Shown here in pieces: positions 16,055 through 20,829 of a stretch of DNA of 20,829 bases. Origin of the DNA: CANKHJ01 sp035556495 (GTDB lineage Bacteria > Pseudomonadota > Alphaproteobacteria > Rhizobiales > Xanthobacteraceae); contig DATMEW010000001.1 in the NCBI GenBank assembly GCA_035556495.1, positions 1 through 20,829 on the forward strand, in the 5' to 3' direction. Both the position numbers and the translations under genes were made by a program. Positions within the stretch are counted from its first letter, which is position 1, and the number at the start of each line of letters is the position of its first letter. Under the pieces are notes generated by a model. That model ran no database searches. It saw nothing but the letters and a program-made list of their open reading frames with translations, and was not told the origin of the DNA.

Positions 16055-16080
16055 GCCGGACGGCTGCAAATCCGTCCGGC
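16055..16080. repeat. Perfect 9-bp hairpin between etfA and hbd
   Basis: GCCGGACGG (16055-16063) and CCGTCCGGC (16072-16080) form a perfect 9-bp stem with an 8-nt loop. In the transcribed (minus) direction no U-tract follows, so it is either an intercistronic RNA hairpin (stability or attenuation) or an operator for hbd, whose start is 62 bp away. Confidence 0.8.
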
Positions 16081-16130
16081 ACTCAATTCATTCTATGTCG
16101 AACCGCGCGCAGTTTCCAGCCGTCCGCGCG

Positions 16131-16148
16131 AAACCGCCGCAGCGGCGG
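16131..16148 (-). terminator. Terminator-like hairpin directly after etfA
   Basis: On the minus strand the etfA TAA is followed within 1 nt by CCGCCG-CTG-CGGCGG (16148 to 16134) and then UUU. The stem is strong, but the U-tract is only three bases, so termination may be partial, allowing reduced read-through into hbd. Confidence 0.45.
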
Positions 16149-16149
16149 C

Positions 16150-17097
16150 TTATTTGCCGGTAATCTTGCGGATGTCCTCGGTCAGCTCCGGCACCGCCTT
16201 CTGGTAGTCCGCAACCAGACCATAATCCGCCACCTGGAAGATCGGCGCGTCCTCGTCCTTGTTGATGGCGACGATGACCTTGGAATCCTTCATGCCCGCC
16301 AGATGCTGGATCGCCCCGGAAATGCCGACGGCGATATAGAGGTCCGGCGCGACGACCTTGCCGGTCTGTCCGACCTGCCAGTCGTTCGGCGCATAGCCGG
16401 CATCGACGGCCGCGCGCGAGGCGCCGACGCCCGCGCCCAGCGCATCGGCCAGCGGTTCGATATAGGTCGTGAAATTCTCCCGGCTCTGCAACGCACGGCC
16501 GCCGGAGACGATGATGCGCGCCGAGGTCAGCTCCGGCCGTTCGGACTTGGACAGTTCCTCGCCGACGAAAGCCGACAGGCCGGGATCGGCCACCGCCGCG
16601 ACATCCTCGACCGGCGCATTGCCGCCTTCCGCCGCCGGCTGGAAGGTCGAGGTCCGCACCGTGATGACCTTCTTCGCGTCTTTCGACCTGACCTGCTGCA
16701 CGGCGTTGCCGGCATAGATCAGCCGCTCGAAGGTGTCGGGCCCGAGCACCTTGACGATATCGGACACCTGCATGACGTCCAGCAGCGCGGCGACGCGCGG
16801 CATCACGTTCTTGCCCGTGGTCGTGGCCGGCGCGACGATGGCGTCATAATCCCCCGCCAGCGAGACGATCAGCGCCGCCAGCGGCTCGGCGAGCGCGTGG
16901 GCGTAGGCTTCGCCCTCCGCGAGCCGCACCTTGGCGACGCCGGCCAGTTTGGCTGCGGCATCGGCAGCGGCGCGGGCATTGTGGCCCGCCACCAGCACAT
17001 GGACATCGCCGCCGAGCTGGGTCGCGGCGGTCAGCGCCTTGTGGGTCGCATCCTTGAGGGAGGCGTTGTCATGTTCGGCAATCAGCAGCGTGGTCAT
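16150..17097 (-). CDS. etfA: Electron transfer flavoprotein subunit alpha
   Basis: 315 residues, typical size. An N-terminal adenine-nucleotide-like domain is followed by the FAD-binding domain with SGGRALQS (198-205), QVGQTGKVVAPDLYIAVGIS (241-260), AIQHLAGM (262-269) and INKDEDAPIF (278-287). With EtfB it accepts electrons from acyl-CoA and other dehydrogenases and passes them to ETF-ubiquinone oxidoreductase. The ATG at 17097 overlaps the etfB stop as ATGA, so the two are translationally coupled. The longer open frame upstream of this ATG is a shadow across etfB. Confidence 0.96.
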   Translation of the reverse strand: MTTLLIAEHDNASLKDATHKALTAATQLGGDVHVLVAGHNARAAADAAAKLAGVAKVRLAEGEAYAHALAEPLAALIVSLAGDYDAIVAPATTTGKNVMPRVAALLDVMQVSDIVKVLGPDTFERLIYAGNAVQQVRSKDAKKVITVRTSTFQPAAEGGNAPVEDVAAVADPGLSAFVGEELSKSERPELTSARIIVSGGRALQSRENFTTYIEPLADALGAGVGASRAAVDAGYAPNDWQVGQTGKVVAPDLYIAVGISGAIQHLAGMKDSKVIVAINKDEDAPIFQVADYGLVADYQKAVPELTEDIRKITGK

Positions 17098-17846
17098 CCG
17101 ATGGCTCCCGCCTCTTTCAGCTTGGCGGCCAGCTCCGCGGCCGATCCGACCTTGATGCCGGCCTGGCGTCCGCCCGGCTCGGTCGTCTTGAGCACTTCGA
17201 GCCGCGGCGACAGATCGACGCCATAGTCGGCGGCGGTCTTCTCGTCGATCGGCTTCTTCTTGGCTTTCATGATGTTCGGCAGGCTGGCATAGCGCGGCTC
17301 GTTGAGCCGCAGGTCGGTCGTGACGATGGCCGGCGCCTTCAGCCTCAAGGTCTGCAAGCCGCCATCGATCTCGCGCGTCACGGCGACATGGTCGCCGTCG
17401 ATCTCCACCTTGGAGGCGAAGGTGCCCTGCGCCCAACCCAGCAGGGCGGCGAGCATCTGGCCGGTCTGGTTGCTGTCGTCGTCGATGGCCTGCTTGCCGA
17501 GGATGACGAGGCCGGGCTGTTCCTGATCGACCACCGCCTTCAGCAGCTTGGCCACCGCCAGCGGCTCGGCCGCGACGCCGTCGGTCTTGATGAGGATGCC
17601 GCGATCCGCGCCCATGGCCAGCGCGGTGCGGATCGTTTCGGACGCCTGGGCCGGCCCGATGGACACCGCGATCACCTCGGTCGCCACGCCCTTCTCCTTG
17701 AGCCGGAGCGCCTCCTCGACGGCGATCTCGTCGAACGGGTTCATCGACATCTTGACGTTGGCAAGCTCGACGCCGGAGCCGTCGGATTTCACGCGGATCT
17801 TGACGTTGTAATCGACCACCCGTTTGACGGGCACCAGAACTTTCAT
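17094..17846 (-). CDS. etfB: Electron transfer flavoprotein subunit beta
   Basis: 250 residues. It starts MKVLVPVKRVVDYNVKIRV and has MNPFDEIAVEEALRLKE (35-51), GKQAIDDDSNQTGQ (117-130) and the partner-recognition loop LPNIMKAKKKP (189-199), all characteristic of EtfB. It binds AMP and forms the heterodimer with EtfA. The ATG at 17846 is chosen over the longer open frame to 18005 because the family always starts at MKxLVPVKRV and AAGGGGAAT lies 5-6 nt upstream. First gene of etfB-etfA-hbd; its promoter should lie in 17847-18108, where I see no clear motif. Confidence 0.96.
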   Translation of the reverse strand: MKVLVPVKRVVDYNVKIRVKSDGSGVELANVKMSMNPFDEIAVEEALRLKEKGVATEVIAVSIGPAQASETIRTALAMGADRGILIKTDGVAAEPLAVAKLLKAVVDQEQPGLVILGKQAIDDDSNQTGQMLAALLGWAQGTFASKVEIDGDHVAVTREIDGGLQTLRLKAPAIVTTDLRLNEPRYASLPNIMKAKKKPIDEKTAADYGVDLSPRLEVLKTTEPGGRQAGIKVGSAAELAAKLKEAGAIG

Positions 17847-18108
17847 CGGATTCCCCTTCCCAAGGGCCATTCTCAGGGGCCGTTGCGGCGCGGCGGCTCC
17901 TTGGCGGTTGCTGCTGCGCGGCGGCGTCGCGCGGCAACCTAATGGCCGCATCATCGGCGAGTCAACGCGCGTTCCCGCAGCGCACAGCAGGGGGCGGAAT
18001 CGCAAGCCCGCAAGCGTGGAACCGTTCCAGCGCGCGGGCCGCCGGCGTGCGGAAATTCATGCGAAGGGGTTATGCGCGGGCGAACGCATCGGGATTGAAC
18101 CCGGCATC

Positions 18109-18774
18109 TCAGAACGAGAAGCCGACCCGCGCGCCATAGTTGTTCACCACCGGGCCGAGCGCACAGCCGGAGCCGGTGGCAGGGGCAGCGCCGTTCGCCA
18201 TCCGGTCATAGGTGACCATCACGCTCCAGCGATCGGAGAAGCGATAGCCGATCGACCCGCCGGAATTGAGCGACGGGCCGCACTGGAAACTGCCGCGCCC
18301 GCCCGGCGTCATGCGATCGCGCACCGCGCCGCCGACAAAGGCTTCCGCGAACAGGCGTTCATGGAGCGGTATGGTCCAGAGCAGGCCGGCATAGGCCGCA
18401 TTGGCGTCGCCCCCGACATTGCCGAGCACGCCGCCATGCAGCCGCGGGGTGAGCACGCTCCACGCTCCCGGCAGACCGAAGGGCAGCCGCGGCGACACGA
18501 GCTCCGCATTCAGCGCGCCGGTGGTGGTCGTTCCGGCCGCTTCCTGGGCGAAGGCGCCGAAGCGCGCCTCGAACCGGTCGCCCGGCTCGGTCCAGGAGGG
18601 CGAGGTGAAGCCCGGAATGGCCGTCGCGCCGCCCATGCCGCCGGCGGGAACCTGCGGCCCGCCCTGCTGCGCGGCCGCAGGGACCGCGAGGATGGACAGA
18701 ACGAGTGCACCGACAGCTTCGCGCCGGAACGCGGCGAGGCCGGCCCCGGCAACCCGGATCATGAATGAAATCAC
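18109..18774 (-). CDS. PagL/acyloxyacyl-hydrolase-like outer-membrane beta-barrel, probably catalytically altered
   Basis: 221 residues from GTG (an ATG at 18762 is an alternative). A signal peptide with hydrophobic core at about 21-33 would be cleaved after AAA (35). The mature protein shows alternating beta strands, HGGVLGNVGGDANAAYAGLLWTIPL (113-137), ERLFAEAFVGGAV (139-151), SGGSIGYRFSDRWSVMVTYD (171-190) and a final GARVGFSF ending in Phe, the signature of outer-membrane proteins. This strand pattern resembles alphaproteobacterial PagL (lipid A 3-O-deacylase) homologues. In PagL the strand after 'WSVM' carries a catalytic His and Ser (H-x-S-N); here it reads D-R-M-A-N, with R191 and A193 in their places. 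C165 and C204 may form a disulfide. It may be an inactive relative or a generic barrel. Confidence 0.65.
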   Translation of the reverse strand: MISFMIRVAGAGLAAFRREAVGALVLSILAVPAAAQQGGPQVPAGGMGGATAIPGFTSPSWTEPGDRFEARFGAFAQEAAGTTTTGALNAELVSPRLPFGLPGAWSVLTPRLHGGVLGNVGGDANAAYAGLLWTIPLHERLFAEAFVGGAVRDRMTPGGRGSFQCGPSLNSGGSIGYRFSDRWSVMVTYDRMANGAAPATGSGCALGPVVNNYGARVGFSF

Positions 18775-18900
18775 AGATCGAACGCCTCTTTCGGCCTGAC
18801 CTTCGGGGCCGGGCTCGTTCTTCTCGGGCCGCCCGCGCGCTGGACAACCGCGGCTCCGGTGACAGGACTTTGAGGCAACTTTCGGGCACGGACCTTCCCG

Positions 18901-18945
18901 ATATTCCGGACAATGGCATCAAGCCATTGATTCAACACGGAATAT
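18901..18945. repeat. Nested inverted repeat, AT-rich island
   Basis: Outer arms ATATTCCG (18901-18908) and CGGAATAT (18938-18945) and inner arms CAATGGC (18911-18917) and GCCATTG (18923-18929) are all perfect, with a 5-nt loop and a 2/8-nt internal bulge. It lies 20 bp past the stop of the twin-TM gene and about 127 bp before the PagL-like start, both on the minus strand. It is AT-rich against the surrounding sequence and includes one GATTC site. It may be a terminator stem or an operator/leader structure for the barrel gene. Confidence 0.85.
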
Positions 18946-18964
18946 TGTTTTCATCTCGGTGCGG

Positions 18965-19159
18965 TCAGCGGCCCATCGTCCACAGCGTCACCAGGACGAT
19001 GACGATCGCGACGGCCTGGAGCAGCACACGGAGCTGCATCAGCCGCTGGGAGATGTTCGGGTGGCCGCCACGCAGCATGTTCCCGAGCCCGAGAAGCAGA
19101 ACGATGGTGACGGCACCCAACGCCACCGGCACGACGACATGTGAAAGGACGTTTGCCAT
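18965..19159 (-). CDS. Twin transmembrane helix small protein (HIG1 type)
   Basis: 64 residues from the ATG at 19159; the frame stays open to an upstream ATG at 19195, but the extra residues (MAMPAGRCYILS) are not family-like. Two transmembrane helices (about 8-27 and 45-61) flank the loop MLRGGHPNISQRLMQLRVLLQ, which closely matches the HIG1-domain loop of alphaproteobacterial twin-TM proteins. Mitochondrial HIG1 proteins (Rcf1) assist cytochrome c oxidase and its supercomplexes; the bacterial role is less certain. The middle of the QxxxRxRxxxQ-type motif has Gln instead of Arg/His (Q-RLM-Q-L-R-VLL-Q). It is downstream of the host-attachment gene on the same strand, 222 bp away. Confidence 0.85.
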   Translation of the reverse strand: MANVLSHVVVPVALGAVTIVLLLGLGNMLRGGHPNISQRLMQLRVLLQAVAIVIVLVTLWTMGR

Positions 19160-19381
19160 TGACAGGATGTAACACCGGCCGGCAGGCATCGCCATCCCGC
19201 GTCGTCCCGCCAGCGTTCGATTTCATGCCGATGCGGACGGACGATCGGCGCGGGCGCTTGCAGCCTCCCGGACAGGCAGGACGGCCCGCCCCAGGGAGGG
19301 CGGGACCTTCCCGACCGCGATGCGCGACGGCCGCGCCCGTCCCGGTCATGTCTCCTGATGATGGCCGGCGCTGACGTGCGG

Positions 19382-19834
19382 TCAGGGCGCGCCGAGCAGC
19401 AGCTTCTCGATCTGATGAACCGGCATCTTCACATAATCCTTGCCGATCTCCGCCTTGATGACGTCTTTCACGCCGGCGCTGAAACTCTGGCGCAGCACGC
19501 CCAGCGCGCGCGGCGCGGCCACGACCACGATGGCTTTGGATTCGCCCGCCTCCACCGCGGCATTGAGGCGGCTGGCGAGCTGGCCGAGAAAGGCTTTTTC
19601 CGCCTCGTCGTGCCAGTCGGTCTGCTCCATCGTGCTGCGCGCGGAGCCCGTGGAATTAACGCTGCGGCCGGGAGCGTCGGTGCCGGCCTCGGATGTCTTG
19701 GGATTCTCCTGTTCATATACTTCGCGGGTCTTCAGATTCGGAAATTTGGCATCGCCCGCATTCTCGAAAACAAGCGCCTTGGCACCGTCGCAGACCACGA
19801 CCCACTCACCGGTCCCGACTCTCAATTTATCCAT
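19382..19834 (-). CDS. Host attachment family protein
   Basis: 150 residues. It starts MDKLRVGTGEWVVVCDGAKALVFENAG and has the YEQENPKTSEAGTDAPGRS loop, ALGVLRQSFS and a C-terminal DYVKMPVHQIEKLLL helix, as in the 'protein required for attachment to host cells' family first noted in Agrobacterium. The attachment role has not been shown for most members, and no signal peptide is present, so it is probably cytosolic. The ATG at 19834 has a strong GGAGAGG 8 nt upstream, so the longer open frame to 19966 is rejected. Divergent from the sensor gene at 20074. Confidence 0.85.
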   Translation of the reverse strand: MDKLRVGTGEWVVVCDGAKALVFENAGDAKFPNLKTREVYEQENPKTSEAGTDAPGRSVNSTGSARSTMEQTDWHDEAEKAFLGQLASRLNAAVEAGESKAIVVVAAPRALGVLRQSFSAGVKDVIKAEIGKDYVKMPVHQIEKLLLGAP

Positions 19835-20022
19835 GCGATGATCCTCTCCTTGCAACCCGGCCGCCGCAATACGGCGAAGCCGGGGGTGACACCAACGCGG
19901 CCGCCAGCGTTCGGTTGCCGCGTGGGACGGCCCGTCATCGTCGCACCTCCGCGCGAGACCGGCCACACGTCAGATTACACGCGGTTGTTGTGTTTGGCAC
20001 AATGTTAACCAATCGCTGCTTT

Positions 20023-20041
20023 GGTCGGACCGACCGATCGG
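20023..20041. repeat. Palindromes in the leader of the sensor gene
   Basis: GGTCGG-A-CCGACC (20023-20035) is a perfect 6-1-6 palindrome, overlapped by CCGATCGG (20034-20041). It lies 33 bp before the ATG at 20074, between two divergent genes, a plausible operator site. Alternatively it is only a leader hairpin. Confidence 0.55.
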
Positions 20042-20073
20042 GCCTTTCGCGCGACCGGAATCCGAGCTTGCGC

Positions 20074-20829
20074 ATGACCCGCCCGCCTGCTTCCGCCATC
20101 CCGCCACGCCATCTCCTCTCGGGCCTTTCGGTCAAGGCGCGCATCGCGGCCATTCTCCTCATCCCGGTTCTCGGCTTCGTCGCGAGCGGGACCGCCTATC
20201 ATGTCGGCGAGGCCGCCGTGCGCCGCGCTTTCGGTAACGCGCAGGATGCCGCCCGCCTCACCGAGGCGAGCCTGGAATTCAAGGCGACGGTGGCGCGGCT
20301 GCGGGCCCTTGCAACGGAATTCGCGCATCAGCCAACCGCCGATTTCGCGGTCGCATTCGAAACCACGCTCGGCCAGGCCGCCGACAGTCTCGCCACGATC
20401 GACAGCGGCAACGACGCCGCGATGGGCAACGACATCGTCTTCATCGTCCGGAAGATGGAGGCGATGAGAACGGAGTCCCTCGACCTGCTGACCGGGCAGA
20501 CGCTGCTCGGCTTCTCGCCCTCCACGGGCCTGAACAGCAAGCTCAACGCCGCCGGAGCCGAGATCGAGCGGATCATCAGGACCGATCTGCCGTGGATCAC
20601 GGAGATCGACGCGAACAAGCTGCTGTTCTCCCTGCTGACCCTGCGCCGCTATGAGGCGCTGTATCGCGCCGATCTCGCGCGTCCCCACCACCGCCGCATG
20701 ATGGAGGAGATCGAGCATTTCCGGCTCGCCCTCGACGGCGTCGGCGGATCGCCGCAGCAGCGCCAGCAACTCAGCCAGCAGGTCGAGCACTACGGGGCGA
20801 CGTTCCAGCAATGGGCGGACCGTCTCGAC
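20074..20829 (+). CDS. Membrane sensor, probably methyl-accepting chemotaxis protein (N-terminal part)
   Basis: 252 codons without a stop up to the window edge. A basic N-terminus, LSVKARI, precedes a transmembrane helix at about 24-43 (AAILLIPVLGFVASGTAYHV). The following ~205 residues are almost entirely helical, with regular heptad-like spacing and few Gly/Pro, like the helical bimodular (HBM) sensor domain of alphaproteobacterial chemoreceptors such as those starting with LSIKARI. The second membrane helix, HAMP and signalling domains would lie beyond the window. A histidine kinase or diguanylate cyclase with the same input domain cannot be excluded. The start is the ATG at 20074; a TTG at 20068 is in frame. 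Confidence 0.6.
   Translation, partial: MTRPPASAIPPRHLLSGLSVKARIAAILLIPVLGFVASGTAYHVGEAAVRRAFGNAQDAARLTEASLEFKATVARLRALATEFAHQPTADFAVAFETTLGQAADSLATIDSGNDAAMGNDIVFIVRKMEAMRTESLDLLTGQTLLGFSPSTGLNSKLNAAGAEIERIIRTDLPWITEIDANKLLFSLLTLRRYEALYRADLARPHHRRMMEEIEHFRLALDGVGGSPQQRQQLSQQVEHYGATFQQWADRLD

Noticed and set aside
17847..18005. 53-residue N-terminal extension of EtfB
   Set aside because: Family proteins begin at MKxLVPVKRV and a clear RBS precedes the ATG at 17846.
18090..18103. GGTTCAATCCC on the minus strand, resembling a tRNA T-arm
   Set aside because: The flanking bases do not form a 5-bp T-stem around a 7-nt loop and no acceptor, D or anticodon arms follow. It is only a 4-bp hairpin next to the PagL-like stop.
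18918..18931. ATCAA-N4-TTGAT, suggestive of an FNR/FixK box
   Set aside because: The FNR/FixK site is TTGAT-N4-ATCAA; here the half-sites are in the opposite order, so it is not that site.
19994..20010. TTGGCAC near the sensor gene, suggestive of a sigma-54 -24 element
   Set aside because: The -12 element at the right spacing reads TTAAC instead of TTGC, so a sigma-54 promoter is not supported.
20005..20010. TTAACC, a CtrA-like half-site upstream of the sensor gene (also TTAAC at 5880)
   Set aside because: No second TTAA at 7-nt spacing at either place; a lone half-site is too common to call.

Overview
This is a GC-rich window (roughly two-thirds G+C by eye) from an alphaproteobacterium, most likely of the order Hyphomicrobiales (Rhizobiales). 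The evidence is gene content and order: tyrA / DUF2125 / ChaC / plsC / ydcF / ftsX / ftsE / zinc-ribbon protein / CpdR-like regulator, then the TIGR02302 family gene, lysA, lptM, argH and tlpA, then 3-hydroxybutyryl-CoA dehydrogenase, etfA, etfB and a HIG1-type small membrane protein. From general knowledge these neighbourhoods recur in that order of bacteria. I cannot name a genus. There are no rRNA or tRNA genes, CRISPR arrays, transposases or phage genes that I can see, and most of the window is chromosomal housekeeping sequence.

Layout. 1-426 is the 3' end of a prephenate/arogenate dehydrogenase, convergent with a DUF2125 envelope protein (437-1573, minus). A 335-bp divergent gap carrying a 28-bp tandem repeat separates DUF2125 from a ChaC-type gamma-glutamylcyclotransferase (1909-2490, plus). 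A minus-strand run ftsE-ftsX-ydcF-plsC (5750 down to 2494) covers cell division and envelope lipid synthesis. It diverges at 5751-5924 from a zinc-ribbon membrane protein and a CpdR-like receiver (5925-7194, plus). The minus-strand run argH-lptM-lysA-TIGR02302 (13072 down to 7223) links arginine and lysine/peptidoglycan precursor synthesis with an LPS-assembly lipoprotein and a large uncharacterised membrane protein. tlpA diverges from argH with only 17 bp between the start codons. Next come a PaiB-like FMN-binding regulator, a small uncharacterised protein, and the fatty-acid/electron-transfer group etfB-etfA-hbd (17846 down to 15115). The right end holds a PagL-like outer-membrane barrel, a twin-transmembrane (HIG1-type) protein, a host-attachment-family protein, and the start of a membrane sensor, probably a methyl-accepting chemotaxis protein, cut by the window edge.

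How the genes fit together. Several products act on the envelope: PlsC, FtsEX, LptM, LysA (meso-diaminopimelate is both lysine precursor and peptidoglycan component), the PagL-like barrel, DUF2125 and TIGR02302. EtfAB and 3-hydroxybutyryl-CoA dehydrogenase belong to acyl-CoA metabolism.

I found no clearly new multi-gene system. The points most worth a second look are: (i) a PagL-family barrel that appears to have lost the catalytic His and Ser and sits where a cobalamin adenosyltransferase gene is often found; (ii) a small uncharacterised protein at 14649-14894; (iii) two tandem repeats (28 bp and 17 bp), each placing Shine-Dalgarno-like motifs upstream of genes; (iv) two nested inverted repeats in promoter-type gaps (5811-5844 and 18901-18945), the first in a gap with three GANTC methylation sites beside ftsE; (v) hairpins between etfA and hbd.
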